Of a stretch of 64,000 nucleotides of DNA, positions 1 to 7,443 are shown piece by piece. The notes below the pieces were generated by a model, which searched no databases, had not been told where the DNA came from, and worked only from the letters and a program-made list of their open reading frames with translations. The position numbers and the translations under genes were made by a program. Origin of the DNA: Hyunsoonleella jejuensis (GTDB taxonomy: Bacteria > Bacteroidota > Bacteroidia > Flavobacteriales > Flavobacteriaceae); contig NZ_FOFN01000001.1 of the NCBI RefSeq assembly GCF_900111025.1, positions 1 through 64,000 of the forward strand. The letters run 5' to 3'. Numbering within the stretch: position 1 is the first letter of the stretch; each line of letters opens with the position of its first letter.

Positions 1-365
1 GAGCTACTGACGTTTCAACAACTTGAAATCGAGTTTTTATACTCAAAGAACTGAACGAAATCTTAGTAGTAAAAGAGAGAGGGTTACCAATGTTGTCGAA
101 GTCCAAAGCTTCACCGTGTATACTAACCTTATTTCTCTCTTTTGTTCTTTCTGATTAATAGTCTAATTTATTGAATTGTAAACTTAAGACGTGAATAGCT
201 CATTGCTTCTGAATTTCCTACTCGGAAATTCTTGCGCAATTTGCTATCTTGTTTCCTTAATCGGAAAACCCTACGGATTTTCCGCAACAAGCCATACACG
301 AACACGTTGGCAACAACTTGGAGATGATTCGAATTTGGTGTATATTTACATCAAATAATTAAATT
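1..365. other. noncoding region with hairpin-forming elements
   Basis: I see no gene here. Positions 71-79 (AAAAGAGAG) pair with 135-143 (CTCTCTTTT), and 82-86 (GGTTA) with 124-128 (TAACC), giving a long interrupted hairpin. A second element at about 200-317 contains two short hairpins: GAATTTCC 211-218 with GGAAATTC 224-231, and CGGAAAA 262-268 with TTTTCCG 278-284. It ends in CACGTTGGCAACAAC at 303-317. Similar GTTG-ended gaps recur before other genes up to about 10 kb. Confidence 0.6.
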
Positions 366-605
366 ATGGCAAGACAAAGTATATCATTCACCGAGCCAAA
401 CGATGAATGGCTAAAAACTCAAGTGGATAAAAAAGAGTATTCAAGTAAGAGTGAATTAATAAATGACTTAATTAGACAAGCCCGAAAACAACAAATTGAA
501 ATTAACTGGATTCGCGCTAAATTGGAGAAAGCCGAAAATAGCGGGTTTACAAGTGAAAGTAAAAATGAAATTTTAGCTCAATCAAAGTCTTTACTTAATG
601 ACTAA
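366..605 (+). CDS. ParD/RHH-type antitoxin
   Basis: This 79-residue protein looks like the antitoxin of a type II toxin-antitoxin pair. Residues 1-45 read as a ribbon-helix-helix DNA-binding module: a short basic beta strand (MARQSISF) followed by two predicted helices (DEWLKTQVDKK and SKSELINDLIRQAR). The polar helical tail would wrap the toxin. The layout is typical of the ParD/CopG family. It lies directly upstream of a ParE/RelE-fold gene and overlaps it by 8 nt, so translation is probably coupled. Such antitoxins usually repress their own promoter; the likely site lies in the 60 bp before the start, where TATATTTA (about 340-348) resembles a Bacteroidota -7 element. Family assignment is from visible sequence pattern only. 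Confidence 0.85.
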   Translation: MARQSISFTEPNDEWLKTQVDKKEYSSKSELINDLIRQARKQQIEINWIRAKLEKAENSGFTSESKNEILAQSKSLLND

Positions 606-885
606 ATATAGATTAAGCAATGAAGCTAAAAATGACTTGATACGGATTCATCATTACGGTGTGAAAAAATTTGGAATGACTCAAGCGGACAAATACTTTG
701 AATCATTTTTTAAATATTTTGAAATTATTGTACAAAGACCCTTTTCATTTGAATTGGTTGACTATATTAAAAAAGACTACAGACGTTGTGTTTGTGGAGT
801 TGATAGCATTTATTTTAAAGTAAATGAGGATATTGTAGAAATAATGGCAATTGTCGGCAGGCAAGATTTGAATGAAAAACTATAA
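598..885 (+). CDS. ParE/RelE-type toxin
   Basis: This 95-residue protein is the probable toxin partner of the preceding antitoxin, whose 3' end it overlaps by 8 nt. The order beta (KYRLSNEAKNDL), two helices (IRIHHYGVKKFG and QADKYFESFFKYFEIIVQRP) and a C-terminal sheet containing YRRCVCGVDSIYFKV and VEIMAIVGRQD matches the ParE/RelE fold. ParE members poison DNA gyrase and RelE members cut mRNA; the sequence alone does not decide the target, although the IVGRQD ending is ParE-like. The length is normal, with no truncation. Toxin-antitoxin pairs are common in mobile or cassette-like blocks, which fits the surrounding accessory region. Confidence 0.85.
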   Translation: MTKYRLSNEAKNDLIRIHHYGVKKFGMTQADKYFESFFKYFEIIVQRPFSFELVDYIKKDYRRCVCGVDSIYFKVNEDIVEIMAIVGRQDLNEKL

Positions 886-916
886 TCTGAATTAAAAAAA
901 ACTGTTGCCTACAATT

Positions 917-1000
917 GCTATAAGTAATTGCTTGTTCTCGCCTACTTCTGAAAATCCTCGCCAATTTTCTATTCGGTTTGTATTTGCTAAATTAGTTGCT
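917..1000 (+). repeat. intergenic repeat A, copy 1
   Basis: This stretch matches 4885-4956 along most of its length (shared GTTCTCGCCT, CTGAAAA, TTTCTATT and GGTTTGTATTT). It lies between the toxin gene and the first DUF6090 gene. The gap opens with GTTGCCTACAA at 903-913 and closes with CCGTTGTGC at 1029-1037, which are partly complementary ends. Confidence 0.7.
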
Positions 1001-1063
1001 GAAACACGCAACGACGTCATACACAAATCCGTTGTGCTTCATTATTTAACCAATCATTACTAC

Positions 1064-1822
1064 ATGATAAAGTTCTTTAGAAAAATTAGACACGACTTAC
1101 TTTCAGAAGGAAAAACTGGAAAGTATTTAAAATATGCTCTTGGAGAAATTATCCTTGTGGTTATTGGAATATTAATTGCCCTACAGTTAAATAATTATAA
1201 TGAAACTTTAAAACAAAATAGCTTAGAGATAAACGCAATTAATAATTTAAAGTTGGATTTTAAATACAACAAATCACAACTTAGTAATTCAATTGAGGAA
1301 CTTAATGAAATTATAAATGCTTGTTTTGAAATACTCAACCAAACTGGCAATAAATATCAAGATGGCTTTAAAATAGATAGTTTATTACAGCTTGCACCTA
1401 GCATTCCGCAATACTTTCCACAAAATGGGTTTTTAATGGATTTGATTAATTCAGGAAAACTTGGAATTATTGAAAATGATATTTTAAGGAATAAACTTTC
1501 CTCTTGGTTGCCAACTTTAGAGACTTTGAAAAATAGGGAGGACCAATCAACTGTTTATGATAATGACCTTATTCGGTTTATAATTAAAAATGGTAGTTGG
1601 TTAAATTCTGATCAAATGTCTTCTGATAAAGAAATAACTGCCTTAAAATTTCCAAAGTCTGGATTTGAAATAGACAATAATAATTTACTTCAGAGTATTG
1701 AATTCGAAAATATGATAGAAAATCAAATTGTATTTCATTCACAACTACAATCTAAACACAAAGAATGTTTAAAACTTGCTGTAGAGATAATAGAACTTTT
1801 AGAAACCGAAAACAACAAATAA
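1064..1822 (+). CDS. DUF6090-family membrane-anchored protein (paralog 1)
   Basis: This protein of 252 residues has unknown function. The signature is the N-terminus MIKFFRKIRHDLLSEGK, a basic amphipathic segment, followed by one membrane segment at about residues 27-43 with the motif IGEII/IGILIALQxNN, then a long helical, probably periplasmic domain. The frame is open upstream to an ATG at 905, but that extension (53 codons) falls inside intergenic repeat A. Alignment with the paralogs at 9951 and 10746 places the true start at 1064. Those two share the same opening almost word for word. The function of DUF6090 is not known to me. Confidence 0.85.
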   Translation: MIKFFRKIRHDLLSEGKTGKYLKYALGEIILVVIGILIALQLNNYNETLKQNSLEINAINNLKLDFKYNKSQLSNSIEELNEIINACFEILNQTGNKYQDGFKIDSLLQLAPSIPQYFPQNGFLMDLINSGKLGIIENDILRNKLSSWLPTLETLKNREDQSTVYDNDLIRFIIKNGSWLNSDQMSSDKEITALKFPKSGFEIDNNNLLQSIEFENMIENQIVFHSQLQSKHKECLKLAVEIIELLETENNK

Positions 1823-2143
1823 TAAAAGCATATTAATCGCAATAAGTAATCCCTTAATTTCACCTACTTCTTTTAATTAATTTAGCTACTTTTAGTCGAC
1901 ACCTCTTGCACCTCGTTACCTACAGCGTTTTTACAAAATCTCCCGTTGCACTAATAACATCCCAAAACCCGCTGTGAGTTGTATTCCAAGTATTTTCACT
2001 GTATATTTACAAGAGTCCAAGGAAAATCTTCACAAAACTACCCACAACAGCCTGCATAACGGATAGCGAGAACAATAGCTTTAGGTGGACAGGACCCATT
2101 TGCGCTATGTACAAAACTGGTAGACAATATTTAAAAACAATAG
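1823..2143. other. noncoding gap containing repeat B
   Basis: No gene is supported in these 321 bp. The centre holds repeat B copy 1 (1956-2023). The right part resembles a further element but has no clear partner in the window. The sequence TGTATATTTAC inside repeat B could act as a -7 promoter element for the next gene; that is inference. Confidence 0.5.
1956..2023 (+). repeat. intergenic repeat B, copy 1
   Basis: About 60 of 68 positions match 4254-4321. The shared core includes GCTGTGAGTTGTATTCCAAG and TATTTTCAC, then TATATTTACAAGA. Both copies lie upstream of a single + strand accessory gene and are in the same orientation. Confidence 0.85.
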
Positions 2144-3361
2144 ATGAAAAAAGTAATAGATAAAGAAGAAGGAAATAATAGAAGAGATTTTCTTAAAAAA
2201 TGTAGTCTTTCAACTGTTCCATTTTTGCTTCCAACAGTTGGCTTAAATGCAATGTCTTGGTCTGAAAACAAGACACTTGATTCAGTAAATAATCCAGAAG
2301 TAGCGGTCAACTTTATTTATGATGGTCTTAACCTATCACCACGACAGTATTTAAAAAAACTTACTGAAATTGATGAGAGGGAAAGTCTTGAACCTGACTT
2401 TTATGGAAATGGCGGCACTACCAGAGCTCTTGAAGAAAAATTTGCGAAATTAACAGGAAAGGGAAAAGCTATCTATTTACCAACTGGGACAATGGCAAAT
2501 CAATTAGCAATAAAGTTATTGAATGGAAATAACACCAAGGTAATTGTACCTGAAAACTCTCATATTTTTCGAGATGAGGCTGATGCCTCTCAAAGTGTTC
2601 ATAGTTTAAGATTAGTTCCTATTGGCAAAGACAAATCTTATTTTCAATTGGACGATTTAGTAAGTACTGTAAAATACATCGATGAAAATGAGGTGTTTCG
2701 TAGTGGGCTAGGTACAGTTGTAGTTGAAAATCCCATAAGGCGTGCCAATGGAACAGCAATACCTATCGCTACCCTCAAAGAGATAAGGGCCTATTGCAAA
2801 AACAATGGCTATAAAATGCATTTAGATGGTGCTCGTATCCATTTAGCATCAGCATTTACAAATGTTTCAGTTGAAGAATATGCTTCTTATTTTGATACAG
2901 TGTATGTATCCTTATACAAATATCTAAACGCAAATGGAGGAGCAATGCTTTGTGGTGATGCGGAAATAATTGATCAAATTTCTCATCAAAGGAAAATACT
3001 TGGGGGAAATATGTTTCAGAATTGGAATAACACGGCTATTGCGTTACATTATTTAGACGGGATAACCGAACGATTACACCAAGTAGTTGTTACAGCCAAA
3101 ATATTAATTATTGAACTTAATAAGATAGACGGAATTACCATAAGCCCTACAAAGAATGGAACTAATATTTATACCCTTAATTTAGCTGACAACATCAACT
3201 CAAAAGAACTAGCGGAAAAATTATTTGAAGAACATAATATTCTAATACGTCCTAGTGAAAATGGTATGCTGCGATTTGCAGTAAATGAGAGCTTGCTTAC
3301 TAGAGACGTGCAGGAAATTATTAATGCTTGGAAAACAGCTGTTAATCATTTGCGTAAATAA
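2144..3361 (+). CDS. Tat-exported threonine-aldolase-like PLP enzyme
   Basis: This 405-residue protein belongs to the beta-eliminating lyase / L-threonine aldolase fold-type I PLP family. Visible landmarks are the N-terminal GNGGTTRALEEKFAKLTG region, the HLDGAR motif (Asp228, which contacts the PLP pyridine nitrogen, and Arg231) and the probable Schiff-base lysine Lys259 in SLYKYLNANGG. Family members split threonine to glycine and acetaldehyde or act on related beta-hydroxy amino acids. What is odd is the N-terminus: NRRDFLKK at residues 12-19 followed by a hydrophobic stretch is a twin-arginine export signal, so the enzyme is predicted to act outside the cytoplasm, loaded with PLP before export. 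It stands alone, with no operon partner. Substrate is unknown. Confidence 0.8.
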   Translation: MKKVIDKEEGNNRRDFLKKCSLSTVPFLLPTVGLNAMSWSENKTLDSVNNPEVAVNFIYDGLNLSPRQYLKKLTEIDERESLEPDFYGNGGTTRALEEKFAKLTGKGKAIYLPTGTMANQLAIKLLNGNNTKVIVPENSHIFRDEADASQSVHSLRLVPIGKDKSYFQLDDLVSTVKYIDENEVFRSGLGTVVVENPIRRANGTAIPIATLKEIRAYCKNNGYKMHLDGARIHLASAFTNVSVEEYASYFDTVYVSLYKYLNANGGAMLCGDAEIIDQISHQRKILGGNMFQNWNNTAIALHYLDGITERLHQVVVTAKILIIELNKIDGITISPTKNGTNIYTLNLADNINSKELAEKLFEEHNILIRPSENGMLRFAVNESLLTRDVQEIINAWKTAVNHLRK

Positions 3362-3441
3362 AAAACACTGCTCATAGATCTGCCTACACCATTAAAACGG
3401 CTCATATACCAAACCGTTGTAACCAATTAAAAAATAATAAT

Positions 3442-4218
3442 ATGAAAACTAGAATCATATTTGAAATTGGGTTTGTAATATTAATCTTTTGCGTTTTTTC
3501 ATTTTCTAGTATAGAGGATGAGAAAACCACTCCCTCATCAAGAATAGAGACATTTACATTCTCCTCCAATGGGACAAACACAAAAGGTAAAATTTATTTG
3601 CCCGACTCATTTGCAACTCATAAAGATTTGCCGGCTATCTATTTAATAGATTTTACAGAACAACATTTTAAACTTGCAACCGACGAATTTGAAATGGTCG
3701 TTGCTGGCGTTAAGCAAATTGAGGGGTTTGACGCATTGGTGGTAAGTTTAGAAAATATACCTGATATCGATGCTGAACCAGAAATATTTCAAGACCAATA
3801 TGAAGTTTATAAAAATATGACATCATTTGTTGACACCAATTACACCACCAATTCTACGAGAACATTTATCGGTAGAGGTAGTGAAGGAGGCTTGGTACTA
3901 ATGGCCCTTTTTATTGAAAATAAGGAAACTGCCGTATTTGAGAACTTCATAGTCACAGACCCTTCGCCCAATTATGCCTCTGCGATAATAGAATTAATTG
4001 AAAAAGATACCATTTCAATAAATCAATTGGGAAAAAAATTGCATTATTCATTTTCCACAAGTAATGATCGTGCAAAATGCACCAAACTGATAGATTTGAT
4101 TAAGGACTCCAATTATAAATGGTTGCATTTTGAATCTAAAGAATATACGAATAGCAATTACGAAAACACTTATCCAATCGCTTATGCTGAAGGAATAAAA
4201 TATGTTTTTAATAAATAA
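3442..4218 (+). CDS. esterase-like alpha/beta-hydrolase, probably inactive
   Basis: This 258-residue protein starts with a signal peptide or anchor (about residues 5-23). The rest aligns by eye with the putative esterase family (enterochelin-esterase/COG2819 type): a KGKIYLPDSF strand, a LPAIYLIDF strand, SFVDTNYTTN, then the nucleophile elbow. The elbow reads GRGSEGG (Ser147), not the usual GHSxGG: the residue two before Ser is Arg145 rather than Gly. At the C-terminus, where active members have a histidine (THGS-like) before the final helix, this protein has NYENTYP. The triad therefore seems degraded. It may bind rather than cleave, or be decaying. It is a single gene in the accessory block. 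Confidence 0.6.
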   Translation: MKTRIIFEIGFVILIFCVFSFSSIEDEKTTPSSRIETFTFSSNGTNTKGKIYLPDSFATHKDLPAIYLIDFTEQHFKLATDEFEMVVAGVKQIEGFDALVVSLENIPDIDAEPEIFQDQYEVYKNMTSFVDTNYTTNSTRTFIGRGSEGGLVLMALFIENKETAVFENFIVTDPSPNYASAIIELIEKDTISINQLGKKLHYSFSTSNDRAKCTKLIDLIKDSNYKWLHFESKEYTNSNYENTYPIAYAEGIKYVFNK

Positions 4219-4253
4219 ATTCAGAAAAACTGGCTGCAACAAGAATGAAAAAT

Positions 4254-4321
4254 AACATCCCGAAGCACGCTGTGAGTTGTATTCCAAGTATTTTCACATT
4301 ATATTTACAAGACTCCACGAG
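4254..4321 (+). repeat. intergenic repeat B, copy 2
   Basis: This is the second copy of the element at 1956-2023, in the same orientation, placed between the esterase-like gene and the DUF4440 gene. Confidence 0.85.
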
Positions 4322-4405
4322 AACTCTACACTAAAGGACGCGTAGTTAGTTGGACCGCAACACTGCGACAGCAGACGTTATTCTGGTATTTAAAAAACTT
4401 TAAAA

Positions 4406-4861
4406 ATGAAAAAAATTAGTCTTACAATTTTCATCTTTGTATTACCAATATTACAGATGTTAGCGCAAGAGCGTTGTTTAACTACTGAAAACCTAAAAAA
4501 ACTAGACGCTTCTTGGGAAAAGGCTCAGTTAGAATTAGACTTTGATACTCTCGATTCTTTGTTAGCTGAAGATTTTATATGGGTTCATAATCATGCGAAT
4601 ACAATAGACAATAAAACGGCTGTTTTAGAAAGAGTTAATCGATATTTAAAAAGCAATAATCGAAACACTAAATCAAGAATTTCTAAAGATGTTAAAGTAA
4701 TTATTTTGGGAGCTACTGGTATTGTTTCTGGTTATACTGTTGTGGATAGAGGGCCCGTACCCACCACCTATAAATTTATGAGAACTTACGTAGAAACAAA
4801 TGGAAAATGCTATCTTCTGGCTAACCAGACTATGGCAATTCCTGAAAATGAAAAAGATTAA
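4406..4861 (+). CDS. secreted DUF4440 / SnoaL-like protein
   Basis: This 151-residue protein has a signal peptide (cleavage probably after LQMLAQ, about residue 20). The remainder has the NTF2-like cone fold pattern of DUF4440: an N-terminal helix (LKKLDASWEKAQLELDFDTLDSLLAEDFIWVH is visible as two helices in sequence, given here in separate parts: LDASWEKAQLELD and TLDSLLAEDF), then IWVHNHAN and a sheet ending in VETNGKCYLLANQTMAIP. Family members include enzymes and binding proteins; the sequence does not show which. It is followed by repeat A copy 2. Confidence 0.75.
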   Translation: MKKISLTIFIFVLPILQMLAQERCLTTENLKKLDASWEKAQLELDFDTLDSLLAEDFIWVHNHANTIDNKTAVLERVNRYLKSNNRNTKSRISKDVKVIILGATGIVSGYTVVDRGPVPTTYKFMRTYVETNGKCYLLANQTMAIPENEKD

Positions 4862-4884
4862 TAAAATGACAACTCAAGACAGTT

Positions 4885-4956
4885 TATAATTAATTACTGG
4901 TTCTCGCCTGCTCCTGAAAACTCTTGCGGTTTTTCTATTAGGTTTGTATTTACTAA
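4885..4956 (+). repeat. intergenic repeat A, copy 2
   Basis: This stretch matches 917-1000 in the same orientation (shared GTTCTCGCCT, CTGAAAA, GGTTTGTATTTxCTAAA). It lies directly before the frameshifted membrane-protein gene. Confidence 0.7.
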
Positions 4957-5004
4957 AGTGAAAACTAATGGCCAACATAAAAAACAATTTCAATAAAGCA
5001 TTTT

Positions 5005-5751
5005 TTGTTAATTGTTATTTTAACAAGTATCACAGGGTTTTGGAATATCTATTTTCGTCCAGATTCAGATCCGACTTTTTATCAAAACTTACATGTTCTG
5101 ACTACTTTTATTTGGCTTGGACTACTCTTAACACAATTAGTTTTTATTGATTCAAAACATTATTCTGCACACAAAAGCTTAGGTAAATCCATCTTTGTTG
5201 TTGGACCTATTCTTATTGCAACATTACTATTGTTATCTGTTCACTCCGCATCAAAATCGGCCGCGCGAGGTGAAGCTGATATGCTGGTAATACAAAATAT
5301 TTTTCCTGCAATAGAAGTCGCTTTGCTTATTTTGTTAGGGTTTCTTTTTCGAAACAACAGACTGCTACACGGACATTTTCTAATGAGTACATCTCTCTTG
5401 TTTTTTGGAATAGCCCTATTTTTTACTTTAATTAGTTTTATACCAGGATATATAATTGAAGGCCCAGAAACGTTTTATCGTTTTGAAAGGGCAGGCATTA
5501 CCGCAACTTACATAAGTGTTGCCTTGGGACTTATATTATTTCTTATCCAATGGAGGTCAGGGTGGCCATGGCTTTTGGTATGTATTTTATTTTTTATAAA
5601 TGGTTTCATAGGTAGATTAATTGAAGAAGCTAATCAAATGGTTTATTTAACCCAATTTATCGGTTCAATAAATGAACTTGCAACTTTTTTGATTACATTG
5701 GTAATGATGTTAGTAGTACTAATCTTTTCATTATGGAAAAGAAAAGTTTAA
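5005..5751 (+). CDS. multi-pass membrane protein, likely frameshifted at its start
   Basis: About 248 residues with six or seven predicted membrane segments; no family recognised with confidence. The frame lacks an ATG: the first possible start is TTG at 5005, inside the first hydrophobic segment. An ATG at 4968 in another frame encodes MANIKNNFNKAF, a typical cytoplasmic N-terminus, and runs into a six-T tract at 5001-5006. Removing one T would join the two frames into MANIKNNFNKAF-LLIVILTSITGF, a sensible N-terminus plus first helix. The gene is therefore either truncated by a 1-nt insertion, rescued by slippage, or misread in the assembly. It is followed 18 bp later by another membrane-protein gene. 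Confidence 0.6.
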   Translation: MLIVILTSITGFWNIYFRPDSDPTFYQNLHVLTTFIWLGLLLTQLVFIDSKHYSAHKSLGKSIFVVGPILIATLLLLSVHSASKSAARGEADMLVIQNIFPAIEVALLILLGFLFRNNRLLHGHFLMSTSLLFFGIALFFTLISFIPGYIIEGPETFYRFERAGITATYISVALGLILFLIQWRSGWPWLLVCILFFINGFIGRLIEEANQMVYLTQFIGSINELATFLITLVMMLVVLIFSLWKRKV

Positions 5752-5769
5752 ACATCTAAATAAACATAT

Positions 5770-6255
5770 ATGGAATATAATCCAACTGCATATTATACAA
5801 TCGCTCAAATAGCAATTACGCTAACAGGATTTATAGCAGTTCTGGTAGCAATTCAGCACGAAGACAATAAATTTTCAAGACTTGCAGTCGTAACAATTTT
5901 TGGCACTACTGGTGGCGCATTAATATTTGCATTCGTACCTGATTTATTATTAAATATTGTAAAAGATAACACTGCATGGCGTATCGCATGTGGCACATTT
6001 GGTCTATATCATTTAGCATTAATTTTTAATCATCAAATCCGGCAATTACAGTTTAGAAAGAATACTCCTACTCAATTACTAATTGTAATCTTGTCAATTT
6101 TTCCAGTAATTTTCCTCAAGATTGCTGTTGGATTTGGTTTTTTCTTAAATCACGCTAATGAAATATTTTTACTTGGATTAGTATGGTGCATTTTTATTCC
6201 ATTGTACTTATTCTCTTTAATAATATTGGCTTATACAAAACAAAAAACAGATTAA
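5770..6255 (+). CDS. small multi-pass membrane protein, unknown function
   Basis: This 161-residue protein has about five hydrophobic segments (around residues 10-27, 37-60, 70-85, 98-125 and 132-153). A histidine and acidic residues (QHEDN) follow the first segment. No family is recognised. It lies 18 bp downstream of the frameshifted membrane-protein gene on the same strand, so the two are probably co-transcribed and may work together. Confidence 0.65.
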   Translation: MEYNPTAYYTIAQIAITLTGFIAVLVAIQHEDNKFSRLAVVTIFGTTGGALIFAFVPDLLLNIVKDNTAWRIACGTFGLYHLALIFNHQIRQLQFRKNTPTQLLIVILSIFPVIFLKIAVGFGFFLNHANEIFLLGLVWCIFIPLYLFSLIILAYTKQKTD

Positions 6256-6337
6256 ACAATTATGCTAACGTCCTTTATAAATACCTACTTTGGCAAGTGT
6301 TTATTTTGAAACACATAACTAATTAAAACTAAAAAAC

Positions 6338-7276
6338 ATGAAAACAGTTGGTATTATTGGAGGCTCGGGCTTTATTGGAAGCCATACTACAAAAAAATTT
6401 TTAGAGGAAGGGTTTAAGGTCAAAGTATCAGCCACCGACATTTCCAAAACAGAAAAATATAGCCATTTAAAAGCATTACCAAATGCAGAAAACCTTAAAA
6501 TTCTTCCGTTAAAAGTTGAAAATAAACCTCAACTAAAAGCATTCGTTAAAGGCTGTAACATCCTTGTTCACGGAGGAACTCCATTTCAGCTAGATGTACA
6601 AAATCCTAAAACAGAATTATTTGATCCTACCATTAAAGGAACAGAAAATTTTCTTGATGTAATTTCGGAAACGTCTGGAATTGAAAAGGTGGTTTTTATT
6701 GCTTCGGTAGCATCATATAACACGAATTTCCCAATGCTTCCTGATGGAAAGGATGTTAACGATGTAATTGATGAATCTGACCAGCCATTTATGAGCGAAG
6801 AAAGCCATCCTTATGCCCAAGCTAAGTTTATTGCAAATCAAGTAGTGGAAAAATTTATAAAAGAACATCCAAATGTTGATTTTGAAATTACTAGTGTATC
6901 ACCAGTTGCTGTAATGGGTAAATCGCTTTCGCAAAGAGAGGACTCAACCTCGTCTGGTTTACAATTCCTTTTCAAAAATAAAATAGCACCAAATCCGTTT
7001 GTTCAAATGTTATATGATACAGATGTAGAATTTGCAATAGTAGATGTAAAAGATGTTGCCGACGGCATTTATAGTTCGGGTACAAAAACAGGATTGCACG
7101 GAAAAAATTATTTATTGAGTAGTGAAAGCTGGAAAGTTTCAGACATTTCAAAAATGTTGAATAATGAAATGCCGAACGGCAATGCCAAAGTTGTCTACAA
7201 AAACGACAATGCAAAAAAAGATTTGGGAATTAAATTCAATTCAGCAGAAATTCCATTGAAAGCATTTGGAAATTAA
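6338..7276 (+). CDS. NAD(P)-dependent epimerase/dehydratase-like protein (extended SDR)
   Basis: This 312-residue protein has the Rossmann dinucleotide motif GIIGGSGFIGSH at residues 5-16 and the SDR catalytic pair Tyr159 and Lys163 (YAQAK). SPVAVMGK sits where the extended SDR substrate loop lies. It resembles dihydroflavonol-4-reductase-like and 3-beta-HSD-like members, which reduce or oxidise keto or hydroxy groups on varied small molecules. The substrate cannot be told from sequence. A small palindrome-free gap separates it from the transporter gene downstream. It stands alone on the + strand. Confidence 0.8.
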   Translation: MKTVGIIGGSGFIGSHTTKKFLEEGFKVKVSATDISKTEKYSHLKALPNAENLKILPLKVENKPQLKAFVKGCNILVHGGTPFQLDVQNPKTELFDPTIKGTENFLDVISETSGIEKVVFIASVASYNTNFPMLPDGKDVNDVIDESDQPFMSEESHPYAQAKFIANQVVEKFIKEHPNVDFEITSVSPVAVMGKSLSQREDSTSSGLQFLFKNKIAPNPFVQMLYDTDVEFAIVDVKDVADGIYSSGTKTGLHGKNYLLSSESWKVSDISKMLNNEMPNGNAKVVYKNDNAKKDLGIKFNSAEIPLKAFGN

Positions 7277-7443
7277 AGGCCTAAGCCAAATAATGAGAGT
7301 AGTTCATAACAGTCGAATTTCTTATCGAAATTCCAAGCTTTTTTTACTAAATTTTATATTATCAAAGAATGTTACTAACGTACCACGCACAAGGACACCT
7401 TAGCCAATTTTCTGAAATGTAATACCCTAGAATAAATAAAGGA

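Noticed and set aside
303-317. True attC recombination site of an integron
   Set aside because: The GTTGG end does not fit the GTTRRRY core, no opposite core at proper spacing was found, and no integrase is in the window. The idea is kept only as a hypothesis for the whole block.
905-1063. N-terminal extension of the first DUF6090 protein
   Set aside because: The 53 codons lie inside intergenic repeat A, which is noncoding at its other copy, and the paralogs all start at the equivalent of 1064.
4048-4287. Minus-strand frame over the end of the esterase-like gene
   Set aside because: It runs opposite to all genes of the block, crosses repeat B and has no recognisable domain.
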